A DNA stretch of 64,000 nucleotides from Bretschneidera sinensis (GCA_023935145.1 CM043700.1:142374828-142438827); one strand, 5' to 3'. Shown: positions 46,701-58,535, counted from the first letter of the stretch. The notes: generated from the letters alone by a model not told the origin. Program-made: numbers and translations.

Positions 46701-48679
46701 ATATTCAAGAAATGACCATATAGAGGGTCAATTATTTGTCTACTTCTATTATTTATTGAATGATTTGAGACATGTCAATCACACTAATAATAAACAGAAA
46801 GAAAATAAAACATAATATACTTAGGTTCACTTTATAATAGAGTTATGTCATGCCAGAAGTTTCACTATAATCAACCTCATAAATCTCTCGTTACAATGTG
46901 CGTTCAGTATATAAAGAGTATTTATAAGCAATTTAAAATGCCTTAATTAGAGTTTCGCCATGCTACAAAACCAAAGCTATTTATAGGCTCAAACTCAAAT
47001 CGTCAAATTAAAAATTAAACCCAAATATATACAGAATCTAGAATTTTCAATTATTAGGATTTTTATATATTAGAATACGTGAAATATGCACCAATTTTTT
47101 CATCAATGTGATTCAAACATTTCAAATTATGAGGCCTTTTAAATCCTTATCTGCCCACCAACACGGTTTTTCTGCCCTTTAATCAACTGAAAAGTTCTTT
47201 TTTGGAAACTGACAGGGAACAACCAAATTTATAGGCATCGGTATGGATTGGTCACTGCACCATTCATCAATATCAAACATTTGCACTATCAAGCGGGATC
47301 GTATGGGCTCTCTGGAGACAAAGATTTTGGCTTGTCGAGCGTCACCCGCTCTGAATAGATTTATAGATCCATATGCATCAATGTCCAGTGACAAAATTTT
47401 AATTTGCTGAAATTATTGTACCTTGGCTGCACGGGTGCAAATTGAGGGATTTATATCGGTTTATAAATTTAATTGATAATTTTTTAAAATTTTATTAATA
47501 ATATTTGTAATACTCAATTAAAATTATTAATATAGTATCAAAAAATTACAAAAAGTTTTCGATTGGTGCAAATCATAACCAAGATTTTCTCCTACCGAGG
47601 ACATACGGTTTGAGTGAAATCACTTATAACTTAGTAATTTTTTATTTTTTTAATCCTCGCAAAACTCATATTTTTTCTCTTTATTTTGTTGTATTTTTTA
47701 TTTTACAGTTGTATTAGATATGGGTAAGTGATGTGTAGTGCGACTGAGGAAAAAGTATAGTAAAAGTTTAGTTTATGTGAGAGAGAGGAAATTGTCAAAT
47801 GTCAATAAAATTTTTACCTTTTTGTTTTTTTAACAGTGACATTCAATGGTAAAATAAAACATTATGAAATTCAAATTCAAATTACTAAGCTTATTTAATT
47901 TTATATTTTTACTACTTTTGTACTATTAGAAATTTGTCTTTTAACAGTTAGAATAAAATGATTATTGAAAGAATACGCATGCGTGACTTACTTAAAATAA
48001 AAATTCAATTTGATGTGGAGAATTAAAATAATAGAGTTACATATATAAATTTATTAAAAGTATAGACATTATATATCTATCTGAATAAAGTTATTAATTT
48101 AAAACCACTACTTAAAACTTAAATGAAATCTAAGATCAATTCTAACCTTTTGATTTAATGATTATTTTTAGATTATTTATTAATATAATCCTAGGGAAAT
48201 GAAAGAGTACAAGTAGTAAATATCTTTTGTTTGAGAATATTTAAAAAAAAATGGAATATACATATATTTTTTAATTTTTTTAAATCTTCAATTTTTTTAA
48301 AACTTTTCAGATTGACAGGATTCAAAGGGAAAGTATATCTCTTTTAAAAAATTTATGCAAACCCTCATTTATATGGATTCTTTTACACGCAAGCACTATT
48401 ATTTAACTAATTTAGCTTTTTTACATGTTCTAATTTTACTAATTCGCTTTTCAGTGGTTTATCTTATTGGAATCGTTACCATCTGCATTTACATCGTCTG
48501 TTTAAGCCTTCTCAATCCTTAGAGCTTTGAAGTTTGAACCACCTCTCTCTCGATTCTCTCAAATTAAATTTCTTAGTAAACTCAAAGATGATCTTCTGTT
48601 CTTCAGAGTGCTATCTGAGCACCTCCATTCATTTCTCTTGGAAATTCTAAGATTTTCTGCTCTCACAATTGTGATATCC
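43771..48679. other. Intergenic, strongly AT-rich
   Basis: Long A/T runs and scattered short frames. No recognisable gene apart from the unassigned frame at 47179-47394. No retrotransposon domain or tRNA was seen. Confidence 0.55.
47179..47394 (-). CDS. Unrecognised short ORF, possible exon or gene fragment
   Basis: 71 codons with a balanced composition (MSLDIDAYGSINLFRAGD, 'IFVSREPIRSRLIVQMFD') that look more protein-like than the surrounding AT-rich frames. In-frame codons upstream begin just after an AG ('tttcag'), as for an internal or last exon. I do not recognise the family, and no partner exon was found nearby. Confidence 0.25.
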   Translation of the reverse strand: MSLDIDAYGSINLFRAGDARQAKIFVSREPIRSRLIVQMFDIDEWCSDQSIPMPINLVVPCQFPKKNFSVD

Positions 48680-49022
48680 ATGGAAACTTTCTTTTTCTTT
48701 CAAGAATGGAGAACACCCATTTTCCCTTTCGTCTTACTTTCTTGCTTCTTTCTCTTCTTCTTCATTTCCAAACCCTACCTCTCAAAGCCTCCTCCAATCT
48801 ATCTTGTAGATTTGTCATGTTTGAAGCCACCATCCTCATGTAGAGTCCCCTTCTCTACCTTCCTTAACAATGCCTCCAAGATAGTCTTTTGATGGTGAAA
48901 GCATAGCTTTCATGGCCAAAATCCTCACTTCTTCAGGAAAAAGTCAAGACATCTATCTCCCTCCAGCCTTACACTACATTCCTCCAAGAACCCATCAACA
49001 AGAATCCATCAAAGAGTACTAA
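48680..49022 (+). pseudogene. 3-ketoacyl-CoA synthase fragment (N-terminal part, frameshifted)
   Basis: It starts METFFFFQEWRTPIFPFVL, a membrane segment, followed by 'PPIYLVDLSCLKPPSSCRVP' typical of the FAE1/KCS family. The frame ends at a TGA (48890-48892). One base over, it continues as 'FDGESIAFMAKILTSSGKSQ' and 'YLPPALHYIPPRT' to a TAA at 49020. KCS enzymes elongate very-long-chain fatty acids in the ER and are about 490 aa. This piece has about 110 residues and no catalytic Cys-His-Asn region, so it is a dead remnant. Confidence 0.85.
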
Positions 49023-49170
49023 GGTCTGGGTCTCCCTGGTGGAGTATTTTTTACATCTGTAAGTGTATGTAGTTTATATCAGATTCATGCATAATTTAGG
49101 AAAAGAAATAATTGCAACAAATGAATAATTTATCCCATATGTTTTTCTTTTTTTTTCTAACAAAACAAGG

Positions 49171-49834
49171 TGATACTGCCAAAATACGACTCTCCAATAA
49201 GAAGACGACACGTGCATCATCATGACCCCAGATTGCAAGGGGACACGCGGACAACCCAGGCTCAGACAGTTGGGCCTCCAGGTCATGACCGCCCTTCAGG
49301 GCACCATGGCCTCCAGCTAGACCTCCATGCCACCACCGCCCTCCAGACCATCATTACCTCCAGGTCATGACCGCCCTTCAGAGCATCATTGCCTCCAGCT
49401 GGGCTTCCACGTCACCACCACCCTCCGGACCATCATTACCCAACCAAGTTGGGACGTTAGGTCGTAAAAACCGTCTTAACGCATAGACGGCTTCTGATTA
49501 AGCCAGCAAGGCAAAAGCCCTAGTGAACGGCTCTCAGCCACCTAGCTGGGCCTCATAGGCATCATTACCCAACCTAGTTGGGGTATCGTATCGCAGCCGC
49601 CCTAGGCCCACTACCGCCTCAAAAACTCTATAAAAAGGACTCGGTAAGCAGTGCACAGGAGAAAGGTTCGTTTTTCAATTGTAAACAGATACACTTGAGC
49701 TTACCCTAACTTAAGCATCGGAGCATCCTCGGAGGCATCCCCTCCGTCGACCCCATAGCTACTCTCCCTTTCCCTGTGCAGGTACTTCTGCAGTCCAACC
49801 TCCAGCTCAGCAACGCACATATTTGGCATCAACA
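49171..49834 (+). repeat. Tat-type 5' LTR, 664 bp
   Basis: It starts TGATACTGCC and ends ...tttggcatcaaca before the primer site. It is much more GC-rich than its surroundings. It contains an 82-bp tandem duplication (49275-49438) and a TATA-like 'ctctataaaaagg' (49624-49636). Without the 3' LTR the left end is inferred from the TG and from composition. Confidence 0.7.
49275..49438 (+). repeat. 82-bp tandem duplication within the LTR
   Basis: Two units begin 'cctccaggtcatgaccgccc' at 49275 and 49357 and differ by a few substitutions. Confidence 0.85.
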
Positions 49835-49853
49835 AATTGGCGGCATCTGTGGG
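49835..49853 (+). other. Primer-binding-site-like sequence
   Basis: AATTGGCGGCATCTGTGGG directly follows the LTR end. It is close to the TGGCGCCGTCTGTGGG form seen at this position in other plant gypsy elements; the tRNA was not identified. Confidence 0.6.
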
Positions 49854-49911
49854 AAACCACATCTCTCACTGACAGTAACAGAGAAGAAGTCTAAAGAACT
49901 CATCTGTTAGC

Positions 49912-51354
49912 ATGCCCCCAAAAACACCCGCCAGGGATCTAGGCGCTCGCGTGCTACGGTCGGGAGCAAGTTCCTCAGCCGAACCCGAGGTTCACCCGAA
50001 TGAAGGCACACTCCGGGCGCAATTCGCAGAGCTCGCACATCTAGTGGCCGATCTGGCGGCCAAAGTTCGCAGGAGACCTCAGCAGACTGTGCCACTCCCG
50101 TCGCAGGAACCAGGTCACAACGGTTCCACTGATTACCGCCCACCAGCGGATGTCTGTTCAGCGACCCACTCACCTCCCCCAGCCAAGTTCGGAGAAAGTC
50201 CCGTGTCCAAGAACAGCGAAGGGTTTGGCAAACGGATCGAGGACATAGAGGGACGAATCAATGAGGCATTTAAAGAACGCGGCCACAGTATTAGCGATGA
50301 TCTTGATGTACAGGACCCACCTTTCACACAAGAAGTCCTTGACGCCCCCCTCCCACCAAATTTTCGGATGCCACAAATCAAACCTTACGATGGATCCACC
50401 GATCCCCTGGACCATCTCCAGCACTACCGAACCACAATGACCCTCCATAAACATTCGGACCCTGTGATGTGCAGGGCATTCCCATTAACTCTTGAGAAAG
50501 CGGCTGGGACGTGGTATTCCCGCTAGAAACCAGGAGGTATCCGCACCTTCAAAGACCTAAGCTATGCTTTCGCCTCACATTTCATCAGCAGCAAAGGACC
50601 CAAGAAAACTTCAGAGTCTCTGTTTAATATTGTCCAATCCAAAGGAGAGAAGCTTCACGCTTATATTTCCAGATTCAACACTGCAGCTTGGGAGATCCCA
50701 GACCTTGATCCCAGTGTTCAGCTCTTGGCATTCAAAAATGGATTAAGATCCGGATTCTTCAGTTCAAAACTCATCAGACGTCCGTCTATGGATATGAATG
50801 AAGTCTTGGCGCGAGCCGAAAAATACATGCTAGCAGAAGATGATCAGGCATTCCGAAGAGAACGCGAAGGAGACACGGAAAGGAGGAAGAGAGGCCCCAC
50901 TAGTCCCTGTCACGAGCACACTAAGCTGCCGTTTCGCGATGAGAAACCCAGAACCCTCAGGCCTTTTGAGGACAGATCCCGGAATCTTGCAGCCTTCGGA
51001 ACCAGAGCCAGAACTCCGAGGCAAATCCACAGCTACTCACCACTGAATGCCTCCAAGACCAACATTCTAATGCAGATTCATGACAGGGACCTCTTGCAAT
51101 GGCCCCCAAGGCCGCCGAACCTCAACCCAGATCGAAATACTTGGTGTAGATTCCACAGAAACTTCGGCCATGATACGGAAGAATGTAAGGCCTTAAAAAA
51201 CCAAATCGAGGCCCTCATCAATCGGGGGCATCTAAAAGAATACGTCGGGCCACGACAGGAGAAATTTGATGAACGATCGTGCAGAAGCCCTGAACGCCCT
51301 CTTGAGCGAAACAGACCTACAAGGGCAGTACGGAAGAGCCCAGGGCTAAGTTAG
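49912..51354 (+). pseudogene. Tat gag polyprotein part
   Basis: It starts MPPKTPARDLGARVLRSG. The capsid domain shows 'KPYDGSTDPLDHLQHYRTTM' and 'AFPLTLEKAAGTWYSR', then a TAG at 50524. Downstream frames continue with 'LPFRDEKPR' and the zinc-knuckle-like 'WCRFHRNFGHDTEEC' near 51150-51190. A frame change lies around 50730. The coiled region 'RIEDIEGRINEAFKERG' precedes the capsid. Confidence 0.87.
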
Positions 51355-51387
51355 AGGGAGCCTAGCTAGAAAAAACCAGAGGTCCCC

Positions 51388-53502
51388 GTGGCGAAGATTA
51401 TCAAAACCATTTACGGAGGACTCACTGTTGGTGGGGGGTTGCGTGCTCGCAGTAGGTCTTATGCCAGGTCGATAGCCTCTGTCGCTGGACCTCATAAACG
51501 ACCTAAGACCGGAGAGATCATTTCTTTTTCGGACGAAGACTTAGAAGGAGTGCAGATTCCACACGACGACGCTGTTGTAATTTCACTCCTTGTGGTTAAT
51601 CATGAGATAAGACGAGTCCTGGTCGACAATGGGAGCTCAGCCGACATCCTCTTTTATGATGCCTTTCAACAAATGCAACTGGGTGATACACATCTAGAGT
51701 TGGTCTTCACCCCACTCTACTGCTTCTCAGGAGGACTGGTTTTTACAGAAGGCAGCATAACTCTCCTGGTAACTGCGGGGACGACACCCCAAACAACGAC
51801 CGTACACTCCACTTTGTTAATTGTTCGACAACCCTCCTCCTACAATATGATACTCGGACGACCCACGCTGAATAAACTCCGAGCAGTTGTCTCTACCCAT
51901 CATATCCAAATCAAATTCCCCACGGAAGACGGAGTAGGCGAAATCAAAGGAGATCAACGAATCGCCAGATCCTGTTATCTCAGTGCAATAAAGGGTAAGA
52001 AGATGGAAGCCCTACCACTTGAACTGGATGACTTTAGGGATGAAGCGAGCAATCTACGAGGTAGGCCCGAAGAAGATGTACTCACAATCCCCCTCGGCGA
52101 AGATAGCACTAGAACTGTTCAAATTGGTTCCAACCTGTCCAACGCATTTTTGGAATCTCTATTAGCCCTTCTACGGGCAAACCAAGACCTATTTGCCTGG
52201 ACCGCTGCAGATATGCCAGGAATCAGCCCAGATGTCATCATACATCGCTTAAGTGTGGATCCGACCCACAAACCGGTCGTCCAGAAGAAAAAGTCGTTTG
52301 CTCTCGAGTGACAAGCAGTTGTTCGGACAGAAGTTGACAAATTACGTTCGGCTAACTTCATCCGAGAGGTGAGCTATCCAGACTTGGTATCCAATGTTGT
52401 AATGGTAAAAAAGGCAAACGGCAAATGGCGAATCTGTATAGACTTTTCTGATCTCAATAAAGCCTGTCCGAAAGACAGTTTTCCTTTGCCCCGGATTGAT
52501 CAACTCGTTGACGCAACATCCGGCCATGAGCTGTTAACATTCATGGATGCTTACTCCGGGTATAACCAAATCCTCATGCACCCGCCTGACCAAGAGAAGA
52601 TGGCATTTATCACAGAATAAGACCTCTATTGTTATAGGGTCATACCATTCGGTTTGAAAAATGCCGGGGCCACTTACCAGAGGTTAGTAAACAAGATATT
52701 AAAAGAGTAGATTGGTCGGAATATGGAAGTATATGTGGACGACATGCTGGTCAAAAGCGTCGAAGCACAAGACCACGAGGCCGATCTCCAAGAAGCTTTT
52801 GATATCCTCCGCCATCATCACATGAAGTTGAATCCTACAAAGTGTGCCTTTGGAGTCACTGGGAGGAAATTCCTCGGCTTCCTAGTCACCCACAGAGGTA
52901 TAGAAGCCAATCCAGAGAAGATCGATGCTATTCTCAACATGAGTCCACCTCAGACCATGAGGGAAGTCCAGCGACTTACTGGAAGAATAGCGGCCCTCAG
53001 CCGATTCATGTCAAAATCTGCCGAGAAGTACCTCCCCTTTTTTAAAGCCATTCGTCGAACCCAGAACTTCGTGTGGTACGAAGCTTGTCAAGAAGCATTC
53101 AGGGCACTGAAAATATATTTGGGGACACCTCCCGTGCTTACCAAACCAGTAGTCGGCGAAGAACTTTTCTTGTATCTTTCGGCTGGGCCCGAAGTAGTGG
53201 CCTCCGTCTTAATGCGAGAAGAAGAAGGCACACAGAAACCGGTGTATTATGTCAGCAAGGTACTTCACGATGCCGAAACAAGATATCTTCCGGCGAAAAA
53301 GATGGCGTATGCTCTGTTGATTTCGGCCCGAAAGCTTCGACCCTATTTTCAAGCCCATACCATCACACTTCTCACCAACCAGCCTCTTCGACAAATACTC
53401 CACAAGCCAGATGTTTCCAGTAGTCAAATGGTCAATAGAGTTGGGAGAGTTCAACATCCGTTATCGGCCTCGGACATCTATCAAAGCACAAGCCCTAGCT
53501 GA
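51388..53502 (+). pseudogene. Tat protease, reverse transcriptase and first RNase H
   Basis: The protease has 'RRVLVDNGSSADILFYDAF' (DNGS in place of DTGS/DSGS, common in this group) and 'NMILGRPTLNKLRAVVST'. A stop lies at about 52309. RT shows 'WRICIDFSDLNKACPKDSFP', a stop at 52618, 'IPFGLKNAGATYQRLV', a stop at 52708, then the catalytic 'VYVDDMLVKS'. RNase H follows from about 53140 ('YYVSKVLHDAETRYLPAKK'). A frameshift at about 53420-53460 moves the reading into the next block. Confidence 0.87.
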
Positions 53503-53539
53503 TTTTGTCATGGAAACTACTTTGCCATTGACGGAAGAA

Positions 53540-53960
53540 GAATCTCTGCAGGATGTTAGTCAATCGAGCCCGTTTTTACGTTGGACCTTTCATGTGGACA
53601 GATCCTCCATTGACTCTGGAAGTGGACCCGGGCTCATTCTGAGCGGTCCCGACAACTTCGCCATTGAGTACGCCCTGAGGTTTAGGTTTCCAGCGTCCAA
53701 CAACGAAGCCGAGTATGAAGCTCTACTTGCGGGCATGAAATTAGACAAGGTAATATCTGTACAAAATTTACATGTATATAGCGATTCCCAACTAGTGGTG
53801 AACCAGGTGAACGACGAATTCGAGGCCCGAAGAGAAAAAATCGCTCGCTACCTAGCAGCAGCAGAGATATTAGCTGGGTAGTTTGAAGTATTTTCTCTGA
53901 ACCAGATTCCGCGGGCAGAAAATACGAAGGCCGACTCATTGGCCCAGCTTGCTTCATCTT
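53540..53960 (+). pseudogene. Second (archaeal-type) RNase H domain of the Tat element
   Basis: 'WTFHVDRSSIDSGSGPGLIL', 'FPASNNEAEYEALLAGMKLD' and 'LHVYSDSQLVVNQVNDEFEA' are the hallmarks of the extra RNase H that Tat elements carry between RNase H and integrase. In many such domains the first catalytic Asp lies in a 'VDGSS' stretch; here it reads VDRSS. A TAG at 53879 interrupts it before 'PRAENTKADSLAQLA'. Confidence 0.82.
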
Positions 53961-53974
53961 GCCAGCTCGAGTCA

Positions 53975-54465
53975 AGGCGAGCAGTCTACCTCGAAACCCT
54001 AGCCATACCTAGTATCGATGAAATAATGGTCTTACCCGTGGTTGGTGAGAAAACATGGATGAGTCCTATCCTGGAATATCTACGTGACGGTCTTCTTCCC
54101 GATAACAAAGGCGAAGCCCGAAAGATTGTGTCTCGAGCCGCCCGTTACGCAATTCTGGATGATCACCTGTATAAGCAAGGGCTGACAATGCCCTTCTTGA
54201 AATGTCTTGACCCAACCGAAGCTAATTACGCCCTCCGAGAAGTCCACGAAGGTATATGTGGAAATCACCTCGAGGGACGTGCCTTGGCATTCAAGATCCT
54301 TCGTCAAGGATACTATTGGTCAAAGATGAGGGAAGCAGCCATGGAGTTGGTGACCAAATATCAAAGCTGTCAACGGTATGCCACTGTGCCACATCGACCA
54401 GCGAACCTTTTGACACCAATAGTCAGTCCACTTCCTTTCGCTATGTGGGGAATGGACCTTCTTAG
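53975..54465 (+). pseudogene. Tat integrase, N-terminal part (left of the nested element)
   Basis: It contains 'YAILDDHLYKQGLTMPFLKC', 'VHEGICGNHLEGRALAFKIL' and 'GYYWSKMREAAMELVTKYQS'. In the zinc-binding H-H-C-C the first Cys reads Tyr (KYQSCQ). The core begins with 'MWGMDLLRP' and is cut by the insertion after 'accct'. Confidence 0.85.
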
Positions 54466-54470
54466 ACCCT
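54466..54470 (+). other. Target-site duplication ACCCT, left copy
   Basis: ACCCT precedes the LTR end TGTTGTGCG; the right copy is at 59904-59908. Both fit the same integrase codons. Confidence 0.92.
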
Positions 54471-55832
54471 TGTTGTGCGAAAATATACCTAAATAAATAG
54501 GTGAATAATCATACTTGTTTTACTTGCAAGTGCACAAGGTCAACAGTGTAGTATAGTGTGCGAATGCAAGATCATCTCCACAGGGATTGGTAAAGTTCAG
54601 TTTAGAATTATATTCGCAATATAAAAAGATAGAAATAATAAAAGTGTTGAGAAATAATAAAGATAAAATACTAAGGATAAAGGCGTAGGGACTTGATATC
54701 CACCACTAATTATGCTACCACAATATAATAGTATGCCAATGCTTTATTCATGCCATGTATACCTACTGGTCGCCAACCTAAGGGCATGGTATCTACTCCT
54801 TAAGCTATTGATTTCCCTAAGCAACGAGTTAGGCATGGTATCTACTCTAATTCTTTTCTTCCTTAAGGGATTCAGCATGGTATCTGCTTGAGTTGTTCCT
54901 TAAGAAAACATAAGTACTATGGAAATCGACAACCACATGAGACCTAGGACATGGTATCTACTCCTGGTTTCCCATGTTGATTAACCCGGGTATCCGGATA
55001 AGATATCCCTTGTTACTAATGTTAGACCCAGGACTCGGTCATCCAAATTGATCTAACTAACAAGTCCATACCACATGCACATATTGATCAGACATATACA
55101 TATGAGGAATTTAAATAAAAGCAGGTATTAATCAAGTTTAAGCAACACAACATAAATATTGCAAATGCGCCAATACTAAATTTATTGAGTAAACATAATT
55201 AGGGCTTCAACCAAGCCCTACTAAGAATTTAATTACACATAATAAAATAAAAAAGAAAGAAGAAACCCGAGAGAAGAGGCGTCAATTCTGCTCCACGGTC
55301 TCCTTCTCCAAGCTAAAGCAAAAGAGAAAAGTGTTTTCTATCTAAGGTGTAAGGTATCTTTTTGTGTGTGAGTTACAAGTGTATTTATAGGTCTTTGAGA
55401 AGTCCTAATAGACCCATGAGTTTCTAAACTTTCCTAAAACACAAAACTCCTTTATTTCCAAAATAGAGTTATTTCCAAAATAGGGTTATTTCCAAAATAG
55501 AGTTCTGCAGTTTACTATTCATGCCTGTACATTTGCGCTCGATCGCATGTGTCCTTGCGCTCGATCGCAGTGTGCGCTCGATCCTATAAGTGTGCGCACG
55601 ACCGTATGTGCGCTCGATCGCACTGCATGTGCGCTCGATCGCACTCTGTCCAGAAAGTGCTCCAGAGCTTCTAGATTTCTTCCTTAAAGTGCCAAAACTG
55701 CTTCTTTTTCTCCAAGACCCTATAAAAACATGTAAAACACACAAATGGAGTAAAAGATACCAAATTAACATAATAAAGGATCTAACAAGTGTAAATAAGG
55801 GGGCTTAAATATGTATATTTAAGCGTCTATCA
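54471..55832 (-). repeat. 3' LTR of the nested gypsy element, 1362 bp
   Basis: On the minus strand it runs from TGATAGACGC to ...gcacaaca. It holds five or so TGCGATCGAGCGCA-type motifs at 55526-55643. By eye it differs from the other LTR at 12 single positions and has no indel. Confidence 0.93.
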
Positions 55833-55845
55833 CACCCCCAAACTT
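55833..55845 (-). other. Polypurine tract of the nested gypsy element
   Basis: The minus strand reads AAGTTTGGGGGTG directly before the LTR start TGATAGACGC. Confidence 0.8.
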
Positions 55846-56370
55846 ACATATTGCTAGTCCCTTAGCAATACTAAATTAAAAACTAAAACAGAAATATAGA
55901 TAAATCCAATGTTCATAGTGTCAATAAAAAATCTAGATTTTACACAAAACAATGATGCGAATTCATGAGCAAGCTTAACAAGTGTAAACATATATCTGCA
56001 ATGAATAAGAGTTTTGAACGTAAATCATATTCACTAGGTATTTTAAGATATCACAAGTTTGACTTTGGTGTGTGGTGATCAGCACATAAAAGGTTGGGTT
56101 TTCAAGAAATTCAAACAGGTAGTGTTTCGATGACTCAAGATTGACCAAACTTCCTATTAGAGTCAACAAATAGGGCATACACTTTTATTTGCGAGATTTT
56201 TGCCAAGTTAGTTCCCTTAAGCTTTCTTGATGACTCGTGTAACGAGCGTTTGGCCAATGACTCCCAAACCAGATGGTTTTAGGGCATTATGTGTAAAGAC
56301 ACCCCTAAGGACTTACTAGCTCGAGTCAATAAGGCTACAAAACTAACTGTTTTTTTATGCTACCATTTAG

Positions 56371-56550
56371 AATTTTCCACCTTTTGACGTGACACTCAAT
56401 GCTTACTGAGGCAAGAGGGCCAGTTACTCAGCGAAAAATTCCTTTTTAATGATCACTTAAGATTTTTCACCTTTTGACGTGACACTCAATGCTTACTGAG
56501 GCAAGAGGGCCAGTTACTCAGCGGAAGATTTGTTTTTATTGATCATTAGG
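56371..56550. repeat. 90-bp tandem duplication in the 3' noncoding region
   Basis: Two units share 'cttttgacgtgacactcaat' (56381 and 56471) and the following 'gcttactgaggcaagagggc'. A single diverged copy is present in the other gypsy element near 27513-27570. Confidence 0.85.
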
Positions 56551-57232
56551 AGCATTTTTTTTTCTTTTTGAGCACGAATCAATCTTTTCTATTTTTATAT
56601 GCCAAAATATCAATCTAATAGGTCATCTAGTTCACATTCAAGCAAAAGAAACATACCAATCCAAATATCATGTCATACCCCACACAGCTATGTGCTAATG
56701 TGCTTGTGATAGTTCAAGTTAAACTTGTGAATTCTTAAATGCCAAAAGGGCAGTGATCTAGGTTCAAAACTTGTTTATTGGCCTATATGTTCAAAGTGTT
56801 AAGCTCACTGATGAAGTCGAATCATAACGTTTTGTTTAGATCACAAAAAAAAGTTTATTGGACAGAATGAACATGCATTTATCTATGAAAATAACAACAG
56901 AACTAAAAATGTAGGACATAGTGTAGTGTGTGAATGTGTCTCCCATACCCCCAAACTTAAATTACACATTGTCCCCAATGTGTGAATAACAAGGAAAGAG
57001 CTGACCTGGGAGATGGAGAACTAGCTAGGTCGGCATGGCTCATAGCGTACCCCTAAACTTGAACGGATGCACACATTGTCCCTAAAAAAGAAAAACTAAC
57101 GTAATACGGGAAAACAAGAAGTAATTAAAATAAATAAATAACAATAAATACGTAAAATAATAAAAATAAAAGGATAAGCTGTGGGGTGCCTCCCATGAGC
57201 GCTAAGTTTAACGTCTTCAGCCGGACCAAGCC

Positions 57233-58201
57233 TTATTTTTCCCCAAAACTACGAGTGGCAGCAGCTAGCATAGGAAATGTCTTATTCTCTCCCACATAAG
57301 CATATGGTAAGTGCTCTGACAACTGCTTGAATTCCAAGTTAGGTGCCTGTGCAATAGAAGGGAAAATAATATTAGTAGGCACATGATGGTCAAATGGATC
57401 GGTGTACTTACTTGGATGCTTTGGAAAGGCCTCTAGGACGTGCACAGTTTCAATGAGGTCTTTAGTAACATCTTCTGATTTTGTCTCAATGTCTGATCCT
57501 TTGAAATAATGGGTGAAGGTGGTTTCCAAGAGATCAATATGATGGTCATGAAAGACTTGTTTAACAACACCTTGCTTTTGTTCACTTAGTTCCTTAGCCA
57601 ATTCCCCCATTTGTACTTCCAATATATGAATAGCTTGCTCATGCTTGGTATTGATTTGTCGTTGCTCAATCACGAACTGTTCTTGTGAAGTCATCAGTTG
57701 CCTCATAAGACTCTCTAGGTTACTATTTTCTGATTCCGGCACTGGTTGGGCTGCTGGTTGGAAGTATTGGTGTTGTCCTTGAACATTTAAACCATTGTGA
57801 TTGTTGCTCCATGAGAGGTTGGGGTGGTGCTTCCATCCAGGATTGTAGGTATTTGTATATGCATTGTGCGGTCCTTCATAATTTGCTTGCTCTTGATCTG
57901 CATATGAATACAAAGGGTAAGTGTTAGTAGTGTGATCAAAACGAGAACATATAGCATATACCTGGAATGGTTTGCCCCGTGGACTAGGTGATATGTTTTG
58001 AGTAGTCATGGCATTTATGAGCATATCTAGCTTCCTCTCCATAGCATCTAGACAAGTATATTGATCTTCTGTCATTGGTGCTTCACCCTCAAATTTTTCT
58101 CCTCTCTCCTTGAAGTTGTTTCTAGGCCTCTTTCGAATGATCTGCTCACTCTTCATATCAAGTGGAAGGATGGTTGGTTTTCTCACTCGAAGCCCTTGCA
58201 T
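57233..58201 (-). CDS. Gag-like ORF of the nested gypsy element, 322 aa, intact
   Basis: It reads from ATG 58201 without a stop. It resembles only the C-terminal half of gag: 'YNPGWKHHPNLSWSNN', the coiled region 'AIHILEVQMGELAKELSEQK' and a damaged zinc-knuckle-like 'CSRFDHTTNTYPLY'. The end 'APNLEFKQLSEHLPYAYVGE' is the linker that normally leads into the protease and RT, so gag ends are fused over a pol deletion. No capsid region or enzymatic domain is seen. Whether the product is used is unknown. Confidence 0.75.
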   Translation of the reverse strand: MQGLRVRKPTILPLDMKSEQIIRKRPRNNFKERGEKFEGEAPMTEDQYTCLDAMERKLDMLINAMTTQNISPSPRGKPFQVYAICSRFDHTTNTYPLYSYADQEQANYEGPHNAYTNTYNPGWKHHPNLSWSNNHNGLNVQGQHQYFQPAAQPVPESENSNLESLMRQLMTSQEQFVIEQRQINTKHEQAIHILEVQMGELAKELSEQKQGVVKQVFHDHHIDLLETTFTHYFKGSDIETKSEDVTKDLIETVHVLEAFPKHPSKYTDPFDHHVPTNIIFPSIAQAPNLEFKQLSEHLPYAYVGENKTFPMLAAATRSFGEK

Positions 58202-58261
58202 GAATCAGCAGGAATACCTTAGTGCAGCAGCTTCAGTACTGCTGCTCGGGTAGTCTATGGA

Positions 58262-58345
58262 CTATTTGCGCTCGAGCGCACACTGAACTACGCTCGATCA
58301 CAGACTTGCGCTCGATCGCACAAGGCACTGCACTCGATCGCAATG
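58262..58345 (-). repeat. Cluster of TGCGATCGAGCGCA-like motifs in the leader
   Basis: At least four related motifs (gcgctcgagcgcac, cgctcgatcaca, gcgctcgatcgcac, cactcgatcgcaat) lie in 84 bp just upstream of the gag-like ORF, the same motif type as in the LTRs. Confidence 0.85.
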
Positions 58346-58515
58346 AGGACAGAAACTCCTCCTCTGCACACCTGAACAGAAATGAAAAGGAGGAATAAAT
58401 CTGATTTTTGATAAAAATAAAAATAAAAATAAAACAGAACATAATAAAATAGAATAAATTAAAATAATAATAAAAAAAAAACTAACGAAAATAATTCCAA
58501 AAAGAAATTCAGCAC

Positions 58516-58535
58516 AATCCCCGGCAACGGCGCCA
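58516..58535 (-). other. Primer-binding site (tRNA-Asp type)
   Basis: The minus strand reads TGGCGCCGTTGCCGGGGATT, complementary to the plant tRNA-Asp 3' end, just inside the 5' LTR. Confidence 0.88.

Noticed and set aside
54080..54307. Small minus-strand frames within the Tat integrase
   Set aside because: They are shadows of the plus-strand integrase coding region.
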